A DNA stretch of 64,000 nucleotides from Taibaiella soli (GTDB taxonomy: Bacteria; Bacteroidota; Bacteroidia; Chitinophagales; Chitinophagaceae), in assembly GCF_003236175.1 (NCBI RefSeq), contig NZ_QKTW01000022.1, positions 402,579 through 466,578 of the forward strand, read 5' to 3'. Position numbers and translations under genes: made by a program. Below the pieces are notes generated by a model that saw only the letters and a program-made list of their open reading frames with translations, ran no database searches and was not told the DNA's origin. How positions within the stretch are numbered: the first letter of the stretch is position 1; each line of letters opens with the position of its first letter. Below, one piece after another: positions 51,701 through 60,575 of the stretch.

Positions 51701-52297
51701 ATGAAAACACCCATCGCAAATTTACCTGCAACGTATCATGAGTTGCAGTGTTTCAGAGCCAACGATATATACCTTCCGGAAATGAACTGGGAGGAACTGG
51801 TTACAGATTTTTTTCCGGGTACGGTTCCGCAATTGGCACAAGGGCTTTCCAATACCACTTCCGCATTTTATGGTTTAATGCTTAAAGAAATCGGTGGCCG
51901 TTATGGTAATGAGATTATGGAAAGCATTTCCAAATCGACTGTATATGCTTTGGGAAGAAGAACAACCCGCAGACTTTTACTCCGTAAGCCAGAGCTGGAG
52001 CGTAATGCACATGGCCTCGCAAAAGTGGCTATGTCTGCAATCTTCAATGCTAGCCCGGAGTATAGTTTTGAAATTGCGCGGTATGACGAAGACCATGTAG
52101 CTATGCTCATGCGCGGTGTTGATCGTTACAATAAAATTGCCAGAGAACTCGGTATTCATGAATGGTTGTCTTCACCAATCGATGCTTTTGCGCAAGGGAT
52201 CAACGATGAATTAGGCCTTTCATATAAGGTGACAATGGACGTATACGATCTTGATGAAGAAAGTAATTGCTTTTACAAACTCAGTTTTGGTCTATGA
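51701..52297 (+). CDS. Unknown protein in the PKS operon
   Basis: 198 residues, soluble, starting MKTPIANLPATYHELQCF. A helical middle (GLMLKEIGGRYGNEIMESISKSTVYALGRRTTRRLL), then a mixed alpha/beta end with AFAQGINDELGLSYKVTMDVYDLDEESNCFYKLSF. The combination of an IGG-YGxE helix and a late C-x-Y/F-x-L strand recalls the L-2-amino-thiazoline-4-carboxylate hydrolase-like family, but I cannot confirm this and the catalytic pattern is not evident. It lies 40 bases after the PKS gene, and its stop overlaps the next start (ATGA at 52294), so it is translationally coupled to the trans AT-ER. A role in the polyketide pathway is inferred from that coupling alone. Confidence 0.6.
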   Translation: MKTPIANLPATYHELQCFRANDIYLPEMNWEELVTDFFPGTVPQLAQGLSNTTSAFYGLMLKEIGGRYGNEIMESISKSTVYALGRRTTRRLLLRKPELERNAHGLAKVAMSAIFNASPEYSFEIARYDEDHVAMLMRGVDRYNKIARELGIHEWLSSPIDAFAQGINDELGLSYKVTMDVYDLDEESNCFYKLSFGL

Positions 52298-54546
52298 AAA
52301 TATTTTTATTTCCCGGACAGGGGTCACAGATAAGAGGAATGGGCGGGGAGCTCTTTCCGAAATACCCGGAATTAGTAGCAGCAGCAAACGAGATCTTAGG
52401 CTATGACGTGGTAAGCTTATGTCTGCGTGATCCGGACAGGTGTCTGAATAAAACGCAATTTACACAGCCAGCTTTGTATGTGGTAAGCGCATTGTCGTAT
52501 CTCGATAGAACGGCAACAGAATCGAAGCCTGATTATTTGCTAGGACACAGTTTTGGAGAGTATGTAGCATTGTTCGCAGCCGGTGCATTCTCCTTTGAAA
52601 CTGGATTGAAGCTGGTCAGAAAGAGAGCGGAGCTAATGAGCAACAACAGCGGTGGTGGTAGTATGGCCGCGCTGTTGGGTATGAATATTGATCAGGTTAG
52701 TGCATTGCTGAAGGAGCATCGTTACGACAGTATTGATATTGCCAATCACAATTCCTACGAGCAGATTGTAATTACAGGTCCAACTGAAGACATCATTTCG
52801 GCCCAGCAGGTGTTTGAGGATAACGACATCAAGCTATACTTTCCGTTGAATGTTAGTGGCGCTTTTCATTCGAGGTATATGAAAGATGCTGCTGCAGAAT
52901 TCGGAAGGTTTGCTGCGGGCTTTAAATTCAATCCACTGCAGATTCCGGTTATCGCTAACGTTACCGCCCGGCCTTACAAAAATCGGGAGATTCCCGAATT
53001 GCTCCAGCAACAGGTTATGGGGCAGGTAAGGTGGTATGAAAGTGTCAGTTATCTACTGAAAAAAGGCGTGACTGAATTTTATGAAATCGGTCCGGGTGAC
53101 GTGCTGAAAAAAATGCAGGCCTATATTGAGAAACATCCGATGTTTATTGCCGAGGACGCAAAAGAAATACAACCTGCAGCGTCAAATACTTCCGTAAAGG
53201 ATATAGCGGTCACCCCGGAATCACTTGGTTCGTCCGCTTTCAAAAAAGATTATGGTGTCCGGTATGCTTATGTAACCGGCGCAATGGTACATGGCATTGC
53301 CTCGCGGGAGTTGGTCGTAAAAATGGGTAAAGCTCGTCTGCTGGGTTATTTCGGAACCGGAGGTTTAAGGTTGCACGATATAGAAGCTGCGATTCTCGAT
53401 ATTAAAGAAAAGCTCGATCAAGGAGAACCATTTGGCATGAATTTGCTAAATGGTCCACGGCAGGTAGAAACCGTAGCGTTGTTTATGAAGCATGATATCC
53501 GGAATATTGAGGCCTCCGCTTATATGAATGTGACACCCGAATTAGTACTGCTGCGGATAAAAGGTATTCAAAAAAATGCCGACGGAAGTATTGTAACGCG
53601 AACACGTATCATGGCGAAACTATCTCGTCCTGAAGTCGCAACAGCGTTTTTAAGTCCTGCGCAGTCAGCGGTATTGAATCAGCTGTTGATGGCCGGGAAA
53701 TTAACGGCGGAAGAAGTGGCATTGGCCGCATTTGTTCCTATGGCCGATGATATCTGCGTTGAATCAGATTCTGGTGGCCACACCGATGGTGGCGTGGCAT
53801 TTACTTTGCTACCAAGTATCATGCGGCTTCGCGATGAACTGAAACAGCGTTATGGATACAAGAAAGACGTGAGAATCGGTGCAGCTGGTGGTATCGGCAC
53901 GCCTGAGGCCGCTGCTGCAGCCTTTATTATGGGTGCCGATTTTATACTGACGGGTTCCATTAATCAATGTACTGCAGAATCCGGCATGAGTTCAATCGCA
54001 AAAGATATGCTACAGGAAATAGAAGTGCAGGACACGCAATACGCGCCAGCCGGGGACATGTTTGAGATCGGTGCGAGAGTACAGGTGGTGCGCAAAGGGA
54101 CGTTCTTTCCGGGACGGGCGAATAAATTATACGAACTGTACCGTAATCATAATTCGCTGGAAGAAATTGATGCAGACACAAGGGCTCAAATACAGCAACG
54201 TTATTTTAAACGCTCTTTTGACGAGGTGTACGAGGATGTAAAAGCATATTATTCATCTGACGAAATTGCAGTAGCGGAAAAGAATCCAAAGCAAAAGATG
54301 GCCTATATATTCCGATGGTACTTCGGTTATTCAAATGCGCTTGCATTGAAAGGAAATGAAACAGGCAAACCCGATTTTCAGATTCATTGCGGACCTGCAT
54401 TGGGTGCCTTTAATCGTTGGGTGAAAAATACGCCGCTCGAAAACTGGCAGAACAGGCACGTGGATGAGATCGCGGAAATCATGATGACAGAAACAGCGAA
54501 GTTGTTGACAGACAGATTTCGCTATTGGCAAACCAAAATACAATAA
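52294..54546 (+). CDS. Trans-acting malonyltransferase / PfaD-type enoyl reductase fusion (AT-ER)
   Basis: 750 residues from ATG 52294 (MKIFLFPGQGSQ), chosen over 52267 because the acyltransferase fold starts there and it forms the ATGA overlap. AT domain about 1-300: FPGQGSQIRGMG, GHSFGEYVALF with nucleophile S86, and GAFHSRYM with H192, typical of malonyl-specific trans ATs. PfaD/2-nitropropane-dioxygenase-like ER domain about 320-750: VRYAYVTGAMVHGIASRELV, FGMNLLNGP, ESDSGGHTDGG, RIGAAGGIGTPEAAAAAFIMGADFILTGSINQ (FMN phosphate site). It loads malonyl groups onto the AT-less PKS and can reduce enoyl intermediates. This fusion is known from other trans-AT clusters. Confidence 0.95.
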   Translation: MKIFLFPGQGSQIRGMGGELFPKYPELVAAANEILGYDVVSLCLRDPDRCLNKTQFTQPALYVVSALSYLDRTATESKPDYLLGHSFGEYVALFAAGAFSFETGLKLVRKRAELMSNNSGGGSMAALLGMNIDQVSALLKEHRYDSIDIANHNSYEQIVITGPTEDIISAQQVFEDNDIKLYFPLNVSGAFHSRYMKDAAAEFGRFAAGFKFNPLQIPVIANVTARPYKNREIPELLQQQVMGQVRWYESVSYLLKKGVTEFYEIGPGDVLKKMQAYIEKHPMFIAEDAKEIQPAASNTSVKDIAVTPESLGSSAFKKDYGVRYAYVTGAMVHGIASRELVVKMGKARLLGYFGTGGLRLHDIEAAILDIKEKLDQGEPFGMNLLNGPRQVETVALFMKHDIRNIEASAYMNVTPELVLLRIKGIQKNADGSIVTRTRIMAKLSRPEVATAFLSPAQSAVLNQLLMAGKLTAEEVALAAFVPMADDICVESDSGGHTDGGVAFTLLPSIMRLRDELKQRYGYKKDVRIGAAGGIGTPEAAAAAFIMGADFILTGSINQCTAESGMSSIAKDMLQEIEVQDTQYAPAGDMFEIGARVQVVRKGTFFPGRANKLYELYRNHNSLEEIDADTRAQIQQRYFKRSFDEVYEDVKAYYSSDEIAVAEKNPKQKMAYIFRWYFGYSNALALKGNETGKPDFQIHCGPALGAFNRWVKNTPLENWQNRHVDEIAEIMMTETAKLLTDRFRYWQTKIQ

Positions 54547-54549
54547 CGG

Positions 54550-56070
54550 ATGGCTATGTATCAAAATGAAATGCTGACTGCATCAAATACCGATCTGGAT
54601 ACATTGCTTGCAGATGTTACCGCCACGTTGCGGCATTGGATGAATGATCAGGCTGCAAGAACTAAAACACCGGCTGAACAACGCATGCCTGCAGGTTTGC
54701 TGGATCGTATCATGAAAATACAGCCGCTTTCGGTCGCCATACCTGAAGCGTATGGCGGCCGGGGTGGTCTGATTAAAGAATCAATGAGGTTGCTGGCTGC
54801 TACTTCGTACGAGTCTTTGGAGATGTCCATGATTTTTGGCATCAATATGTTTCTTTTTATGCAGCCGGTGGTAAAATATGCGGACGCAACTGTGAAAGCC
54901 GATATCTTCCGTCATTTTTTAAGGAGGAATCAAATGGGTGGTTTTATGCTCACAGAGCCTGATTTCGGAAGTGATGTGCTGAACCTTGCCACTTCATACA
55001 CAGACGACGGGAACCGTTATCGGATTTCCGGCAGGAAACATTGGCAGGGACTTACGGGACATGCAACTTATTGGCTCGTCGCTGCGCGGAAAAAACATGC
55101 GTCCGGTGAACTGGTCCGCGATATTGATTTTTTTATAGCAGATGGAAATCAAAAGGAACAGCAGATTGAAGTGCTGAAATATTATGACAGCCTTGGCTTG
55201 TACATGTTGCCTTATGGTTTGAATAAGATTGAAGTATCGATTCCTAAAGAACAAAAATTACGGGGGACCTCAACAGGTATCACCATGATGTTGGATATTC
55301 TGCATAACAGTCGTCTGCAGTTTCCAGGGATGGCTATGGGCTTTATTGAACGGGTGCTGGATGAAGCGATTGCCTATTGTAGTAAACGTCAGATGGGTGG
55401 TGCGAGTTTGTTGGCGTACGATCAGGTACAATATCAGATTAGTCGCATTCAGGCTGCTTATACCATTTGCGCTGCCATGTGCGCCAAGACCTGTACGTTC
55501 GACAGTGCTGTCGGCGATGCCTCTGGATTGGGATTAGATGCCAACAGTATGAAAACAGTAGTGACGGATTTAATGCATGAATCTGCACAAACACTACTGC
55601 AATTGTCTGGCGCGAAAGGGTACAGGCTGAGCGAATATGCAGGCCGTGCGGTCATTGATAGTCGGCCGTTTCAGATCTTTGAAGGGCCAAACGATATGCT
55701 TTACAATCAAATTGCGGAAACAGTTTTACGAGGTATGAAAATAACGCGACAGAATAATCTGTTTAACTATTTGTCACAAACCTTGCAGTTTGCCGAGGCA
55801 GTAGATTTATTCCGGAATGAATTAAATCTGACAATAGACTTTACCATCGCACAACGTAAGAAGATAACGCTGGGCAGGATAATTGCCCGTGTGGTAACTG
55901 CGGTATATGTTTTGGAGCTCATGAATAAAGGTTACAATAGACGATTGATTGATGGTGCTATTGCTTTATTGCGCCAGGACGTGATTCAATTGCTTGGTAG
56001 TTTTCAATCGATGCACCAGACAAAAGTTGTAACCGAATATCGGGAGCAGGGTAGTTGGTTTGAATTCTAA
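54550..56070 (+). CDS. Acyl-CoA dehydrogenase-like flavoprotein of the PKS cluster
   Basis: 506 residues, about 120 longer than a typical acyl-CoA dehydrogenase. N-terminal helical part with IPEAYGGRGGL (about 62-72), middle beta part FMLTEPDFGSDVLNLATS and ISGRKHWQGLTGHATYW, and the C-terminal helical part with FQIFEGPNDMLYNQIAE; the Glu there (near 376) is at the catalytic-base position, with the FAD-binding region around it. The last 110 residues are an additional helical extension. It starts 3 bases after the AT-ER stop, so it is in the operon and likely oxidises or reduces an ACP- or CoA-bound acyl intermediate or starter unit. Followed by a terminator. Confidence 0.88.
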   Translation: MAMYQNEMLTASNTDLDTLLADVTATLRHWMNDQAARTKTPAEQRMPAGLLDRIMKIQPLSVAIPEAYGGRGGLIKESMRLLAATSYESLEMSMIFGINMFLFMQPVVKYADATVKADIFRHFLRRNQMGGFMLTEPDFGSDVLNLATSYTDDGNRYRISGRKHWQGLTGHATYWLVAARKKHASGELVRDIDFFIADGNQKEQQIEVLKYYDSLGLYMLPYGLNKIEVSIPKEQKLRGTSTGITMMLDILHNSRLQFPGMAMGFIERVLDEAIAYCSKRQMGGASLLAYDQVQYQISRIQAAYTICAAMCAKTCTFDSAVGDASGLGLDANSMKTVVTDLMHESAQTLLQLSGAKGYRLSEYAGRAVIDSRPFQIFEGPNDMLYNQIAETVLRGMKITRQNNLFNYLSQTLQFAEAVDLFRNELNLTIDFTIAQRKKITLGRIIARVVTAVYVLELMNKGYNRRLIDGAIALLRQDVIQLLGSFQSMHQTKVVTEYREQGSWFEF

Positions 56071-56085
56071 GTTACGGATGAAATG

Positions 56086-56114
56086 AAAAAGCCGTCCAGT
56101 CGACGGCTTTTTTT
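56086..56114. terminator. Terminator at the end of the PKS operon
   Basis: AAAAAGCCGTC / GACGGCTTTTTTT with a 5-base loop, 16 bases after the acyl-CoA dehydrogenase stop. Its A-tract makes it usable by the convergent DUF202 transcript as well. Confidence 0.85.
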
Positions 56115-56145
56115 ATAAAAAGGTCCGGCGTTAAACGTCGCCGGG

Positions 56146-56529
56146 CTATGTTTTCAGCAGGTATACAATGAGCGCAAGGCTTATCAGGAAGATAAGTGCC
56201 GTAACAATTTTTATGAATAAGGTAGAGTGGTAGTAATTGTTTTGATCCAGCTGCTTTTTGGTAGTCATATATCTGATGTAGGAAAACAGGATCGTGAGTC
56301 CGCCCAATGCCACCAATAGTATTCCGATGGTATGTGAGTACCCCGTTTGTGGAACCGTTGCTCTAAGTCCCATGACCGTGGCGATCTGCCGGATAAATAA
56401 AGTGAACTTTACAACGATAAAGCCAAATCCCATAATGCCGATACTGGTGCGGATCCATGCCAGAAAAGTTCGTTCATTAGCCAGATGATCGCTGGCATTC
56501 GATTTGGGCTTTGCAATTTCTGTTTCCAT
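56146..56529 (-). CDS. DUF202/YidH-family small membrane protein
   Basis: 127 residues from the Met at 56529 (METEIAKPKSNASDH); the frame extends to 56580, but the extra residues lack the family start. Signature HLANERTFLAWIRTSIGIMGFGFIVVKF (first helix, conserved Ala-Asn-Glu-Arg-T-x-Leu-Ala-Trp-x-Arg-T), followed by two more helices (TIGILLVALGGLTILFSYIRYM and STLFIKIVTALIFLISLALIVYLL). Inner membrane; function unknown in this family. Downstream of the phosphopantetheinyl transferase on the same strand, 54 bases apart, so possibly co-expressed. No obvious link to polyketide synthesis. Confidence 0.85.
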   Translation of the reverse strand: METEIAKPKSNASDHLANERTFLAWIRTSIGIMGFGFIVVKFTLFIRQIATVMGLRATVPQTGYSHTIGILLVALGGLTILFSYIRYMTTKKQLDQNNYYHSTLFIKIVTALIFLISLALIVYLLKT

Positions 56530-56583
56530 AAAATACAGGTCGTTTATTAATGAAGGGTTACTCAAACATCGCGCCAGCAATCT

Positions 56584-57234
56584 TTAGACAAACTCATTTT
56601 CGGGCAATAAAACCCATTCTGTCGGGACATCCGCAGCTGTTTTTTTGTTTGTTGCCAGATGCGCGATATAGTCGGGTGCAATATTCAGCTCTTGAATAAA
56701 CCATGTATTTTCTTCAATAGTAATCTCTTCTGCCACAGATATCGTTTTCAGTGGAATGCTTAATCCTTTCCCATCTGCTTTGATTACCGCTTCTTTGATC
56801 GTCCAGTGCCGGAAGAACTCGCGATAAACATCAGATGATTTTCTGATTGTGGCTAATTCATGATGGTCGAAGTAGTCTGTAAAATCATCGATGGCTATCG
56901 GTCTTACGAATTCAATATCGATGCCTGTTTTCTGCGAACTGATAACACAAAGAATATATTCGCCGGAATGAGAAATGTTGAAATCAAAAGGAATCGGCAA
57001 CCAAGGTCTGTTGTAGGCTGAGTATTGTATCTGATGCAGCAGTTCTATGTTTAGTCCAAGATCCAGCAAACCTTTTGCCAGAAGAGCTTTGCCCCATAAA
57101 TAGGCCTGCGCATCCTGCCAATGTTTATATCGGGAAGCCTTAGCAATCATATACTCAGGCAATCCGCGAGAGAGTCGTTCCAGTTGTGCCGGATGGAGTT
57201 GCATATGGTTGCGGGCGGCGAGGATTTTGAGCAT
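56584..57234 (-). CDS. 4'-phosphopantetheinyl transferase (Sfp-like)
   Basis: 216 residues. The two signature motifs of the Sfp/HetI family are present: TGIDIEFV (Mg-binding Asp/Glu) and HWTIKEAVIKADGKGL (W/F-x-x-KEA-x-x-K-x-x-G). FNISHSGEYILCVIS is the usual substrate-contact stretch. Size (about 220) fits the Sfp class rather than the short AcpS class. It attaches the phosphopantetheine arm to carrier proteins and is expected to activate the five ACPs of the adjacent PKS. Divergent from the MarR gene, convergent with the PKS operon. Confidence 0.93.
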   Translation of the reverse strand: MLKILAARNHMQLHPAQLERLSRGLPEYMIAKASRYKHWQDAQAYLWGKALLAKGLLDLGLNIELLHQIQYSAYNRPWLPIPFDFNISHSGEYILCVISSQKTGIDIEFVRPIAIDDFTDYFDHHELATIRKSSDVYREFFRHWTIKEAVIKADGKGLSIPLKTISVAEEITIEENTWFIQELNIAPDYIAHLATNKKTAADVPTEWVLLPENEFV

Positions 57235-57351
57235 GGGGTAAAGATAGTAAGAATGATCTAAGTCTCTGTTGAAGAGTATAGGCTACGCTATGCCAGGAAC
57301 ACAGGGATGATCGCAATGATGGTATATACGTCAATAGTTGAAAAAGTTTTA

Positions 57352-57383
57352 TCTTAGCTGCTAAGACATTTATTTGCTAAGAG
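57352..57383. promoter_or_regulatory. MarR/SlyA-like operator ahead of the MarR gene
   Basis: TCTTAGCTGCTAAGA (57352-57366) is a perfect 6+6 palindrome around CTG, and its inner TTAGC-T-GCTAA is one base shorter than the SlyA consensus. A third half-site GCTAAGA lies at 57376-57382, touching the start codon at 57384. It fits autoregulation by the MarR protein and control of the coupled enzyme gene. Confidence 0.6.
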
Positions 57384-57869
57384 ATGAATCAAGAGTTAAT
57401 TACACAAGTGAGAAGGCTGAGTCAGCAATATGCTTATGCTTCTATTCAGATGCATGAAGCTGTGGCAAAGAGAGTTGGATTGCCGGGAACGGATCATAAA
57501 TACCTGGGCTTTTTATTGCAAAATGGTCAGATGACTGCGGGTGAGCTCGCTACAATCAGCGGACTGACGACGGGTGCTGTTACCGGTCTGATAGACAGAC
57601 TGGAACAGCGGAAGCTAGTAAAACGGCAGCCTGCTGCCGACGACCGGAGAAAGATTATGATTGTGCCGGACACGAAAAAAATCATGGCCATTCTGGAACC
57701 GTTGTACAAAGATTTCAGGAAAGAGTCGGAGGAATTATTGGCATCATTTTCTGAAAAGGAAATCAATGTCATTGAAACTTATTTCCAGAAAGCAGTGGCT
57801 ATCATGAATAAGTCTGCTGAGCAGATTAAGAAAAAGCCGTCATCCAAAAAGAAAAGCAATGAAAAATAA
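57384..57869 (+). CDS. MarR-family transcriptional regulator
   Basis: 161 residues. Winged helix with the MarR recognition region AGELATISGLTTGAVTGLIDRLEQRKLVKRQPAADDRRKIMIV (about 52-95), flanked by dimerisation helices at both ends and a lysine-rich tail (KKKPSSKKKSNEK). A SlyA-like palindrome overlaps its leader. Its last 11 bases overlap the start of the following phosphotransferase gene, so the regulator and enzyme are one unit. MarR proteins are usually derepressed by aromatic or antibiotic ligands. Confidence 0.92.
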   Translation: MNQELITQVRRLSQQYAYASIQMHEAVAKRVGLPGTDHKYLGFLLQNGQMTAGELATISGLTTGAVTGLIDRLEQRKLVKRQPAADDRRKIMIVPDTKKIMAILEPLYKDFRKESEELLASFSEKEINVIETYFQKAVAIMNKSAEQIKKKPSSKKKSNEK

Positions 57870-60477
57870 GCAGCCCTATGTACTCAGTTTTAATGTGGTT
57901 GATCAACAGGCTTTGCCTTTAGTGGGCGGTAAGGGGGCTAATCTTGCAGCTTTGGCGCGCATGGAAGGTATTCGTGTGCCGGAAGGTTTTTGTGTGACGA
58001 CTGCAGCTTATCAGGAAATAGTAGCGGGGCATCGGGCGTTGCCTTCCTTGCTGGAGCAGTTGGCGGAATTAAAAGCGGATGATACAAAAAATATCAACAA
58101 AATCAGTGCTGAGATTCGCTATGCGATTGAGCATATTTTGATTCCTGACGCAATAGCAACAACTATTGTTTCAGCGTTGAAAGAACATGGTGTGCAAAAA
58201 GCTTATGCTGTTCGGTCGAGCGCCACGGCAGAAGACTTGTCTACGGCCTCATTCGCGGGTCAGCAAGATAGTTATCTAAACATCATTGGCGCAGATGCAA
58301 TTCTAAAACATATCAGCAAATGCTGGGCTTCATTATTTACGGAAAGAGCGGTAATCTATCGCATTCAAAATGGGTTTGATCATCGAAACGTATATCTCTC
58401 GGTGGTGGTGCAGCAAATGATTTTTTCGAGAGTATCTGGCATTTTATTTACTGCCGATCCGGTTACTGCTAATAGAAAGATCTCGTCTATTGATGCGGGG
58501 TTCGGGTTGGGTGAGGCATTGGTCGGTGGGTTGGTGAACGCTGATATTTATAAAGTGCGGGAAGGAATAATCACAGACAAAAGGATCTCGGAAAAGAAGA
58601 TTGCAGTTTTTGGTTTGAAGGAAGGGGGGACCGGCGAAACCGTGATCGCTGATGAAATGCAGCGACAACAGGCATTAACTAATGAACAGATTTTAGAACT
58701 GGATAAAATTGGTAGAAAGATAGAAGTATATTTTGGTGCTCCGCAGGATATGGAATGGTGCCTGGCGGACGGTAATTTTTATATCGTGCAGAGTCGTCCT
58801 ATTACTACTTTATTCCCGGTTCCGGATGTAGCAGATATGGAAAAGCATGTGTACGTTTCCGTGGGGCATCAGCAAATGATGACCGATGCCATGAAGCCTT
58901 TAGGTCTGTCGTTTTACGATTTAAATGCGGGCCGGGCAATGTTTACCGCGGGCGGACGTTTGTTTGTAGACGTTGCGAAAGAATTGTCCTCGGCTGCGGG
59001 CAGGAACATGATGGTGAATGTGCTTGGCAAATCCGATCCGTTAATAAAAGGCGCTTTCGAAACGATCATTGAACGTGATTTTATTCCATTGTTGCCTGAT
59101 GAAAAAGAATCTGCAACACCGGGAGGAAACGCGACACCATCTTTGAAAGATTTCCAGGCGTTAAGCGATTATGATGCTTCTGTGGTAACCGAATTGATTG
59201 AGCGGGCGGAAGCTTCGCTGGCAAAATTGAAGGTGAACATTAAGACCGTGTCGGGAGGTGAGTTATTTGATTTTATTAAACAGGACATTCAGCAGTCGCG
59301 TGCTCAATTGCATGATCCCCGCAGCTTTGGTGTGATCATGACAGGCATGAATGCATCGCATTGGCTGAATGAAAAAATAGAAGAGTGGCTTGGAGAAAAG
59401 AATGTCGCTGACACGATTTCGCAATCGGTAGATCATAACCTTACTTCTGAAATGGGGCTTGCATTGATGGACGTTGCTGATGTTATTCGTCCTTATCCTG
59501 AAATAATCAACTATTTGCAACAGTCCAAAGATGATGGGTTTCTATTGCAACTAAAGCAGTTTAACGGAGGGGAAAATGTGTATGAAGCCTTTCAGGCATT
59601 CCTCGACAAGTATGGCATGCGTTGTGCCGGTGAGATCGATATAACGCGACCCCGGTGGTCGGAACAGCCGATCGCATTGGTTCCTGCAATACGCAATAAT
59701 GTGAGGATGTTTGAAGCTGGTGCAGGAGTACGGAGATTTGAACAGGGGCGAACGGACGCAAAAAAAAGGGAGCAGGAAATACTCGCACGGTTAAGGCAAT
59801 TACCCGACGGTGAGCAGAAAGCAACGGAAACAAAACGCATGATCGATCTGGTTCGCAATTTGAGCGGCTATCGTGAATATCCGAAATATGCGATTGTCAG
59901 TCGTTATGCTGTTTATAAACAGGCTTTACTGAACGAAGCCCTTAAGTTGACTCAGGCTGGAATTATCCGCGAACCGGAGGATATATTTTATCTCCGTTTC
60001 GATGAAGTGGCGGAAACTGTTCGCGCACAGCAACTGGATTACCAGATCATAGATCTGCGCAAGGATGAATACGAAGCCTTTACAAAGTTGAAGCCACCAC
60101 GTGTCATGACGTCTGAAGGAGAAGTGATCAGCAGTGCCTATAAACGGGAAAATCTGCCGGAAAAGGCGTTAGTGGGTCTGGCTGTTTCTGCCGGATTGGT
60201 AGAAGGCCGGGCGCGGGTGATTTTGAAAATGGAAGATGCAGTGCTGGAAGAAGGGGATATTCTGGTTACATCATTCACAGACCCAAGCTGGACGCCGGTT
60301 TTTGTTTCTATTAAAGGTCTCGTGACAGAAGTAGGTGGATTGATGACACACGGTGCGGTTATTGCCCGGGAATATGGACTGCCGGCAGTGGTCGGTGTAG
60401 AAAATGCAACAAAGCTGATTAGGGACGGCCAACGGATTCGGGTACATGGAACAGATGGTTGGATTGAGCTACTCTAG
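57859..60477 (+). CDS. Rifampin-phosphotransferase-like / PEP-synthase-like enzyme
   Basis: 872 residues in the order ATP-grasp-like domain (about 1-315; VGGKGANLAAL with Lys 25, AVRSSATAEDLSTASFAGQQDSYLN, MEWCLADGNFYIVQSRPI), a variable middle domain (about 325-760), and a swivelling His domain (about 765-872) with the phospho-accepting H831 in GGLMTHGAVIAREYGLPAVVG. Length and arrangement match rifampin phosphotransferase (RPH, about 867 residues with the catalytic His near 825) better than PEP synthase, which has a C-terminal PEP-binding barrel absent here. RPH inactivates rifamycins using ATP. The natural substrate is uncertain; many soil bacteria carry such genes. Coupled to a MarR gene and adjacent to a PKS cluster, so a self-resistance role is possible. 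Confidence 0.85.
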   Translation: MKNKQPYVLSFNVVDQQALPLVGGKGANLAALARMEGIRVPEGFCVTTAAYQEIVAGHRALPSLLEQLAELKADDTKNINKISAEIRYAIEHILIPDAIATTIVSALKEHGVQKAYAVRSSATAEDLSTASFAGQQDSYLNIIGADAILKHISKCWASLFTERAVIYRIQNGFDHRNVYLSVVVQQMIFSRVSGILFTADPVTANRKISSIDAGFGLGEALVGGLVNADIYKVREGIITDKRISEKKIAVFGLKEGGTGETVIADEMQRQQALTNEQILELDKIGRKIEVYFGAPQDMEWCLADGNFYIVQSRPITTLFPVPDVADMEKHVYVSVGHQQMMTDAMKPLGLSFYDLNAGRAMFTAGGRLFVDVAKELSSAAGRNMMVNVLGKSDPLIKGAFETIIERDFIPLLPDEKESATPGGNATPSLKDFQALSDYDASVVTELIERAEASLAKLKVNIKTVSGGELFDFIKQDIQQSRAQLHDPRSFGVIMTGMNASHWLNEKIEEWLGEKNVADTISQSVDHNLTSEMGLALMDVADVIRPYPEIINYLQQSKDDGFLLQLKQFNGGENVYEAFQAFLDKYGMRCAGEIDITRPRWSEQPIALVPAIRNNVRMFEAGAGVRRFEQGRTDAKKREQEILARLRQLPDGEQKATETKRMIDLVRNLSGYREYPKYAIVSRYAVYKQALLNEALKLTQAGIIREPEDIFYLRFDEVAETVRAQQLDYQIIDLRKDEYEAFTKLKPPRVMTSEGEVISSAYKRENLPEKALVGLAVSAGLVEGRARVILKMEDAVLEEGDILVTSFTDPSWTPVFVSIKGLVTEVGGLMTHGAVIAREYGLPAVVGVENATKLIRDGQRIRVHGTDGWIELL

Positions 60478-60508
60478 AAACAATAGGTTTTTATAAAAGT
60501 ATTGTCAT

Positions 60509-60539
60509 AAAAAAACACCGGAAGTACCGGTGTTTTTTT
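60509..60539. terminator. Bidirectional terminator between the phosphotransferase and NHL genes
   Basis: AAAAAAACACCGG and CCGGTGTTTTTTT flank a 5-base loop (AAGTA). Perfectly symmetrical, suitable for both converging transcripts. Confidence 0.85.
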
Positions 60540-60575
60540 CGCTATAATTCAGTCTGTCCGACTAGTTCTTTGCGG

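Noticed and set aside
41461-56070. HMGS-type beta-branching cassette
   Set aside because: No HMG-CoA-synthase-like or enoyl-CoA-hydratase-like gene and no free-standing ACP in the cluster.
57859-60477. True PEP synthase (PpsA)
   Set aside because: The C-terminal PEP-binding barrel is missing; the His domain is at the C-terminus, as in rifampin phosphotransferase.
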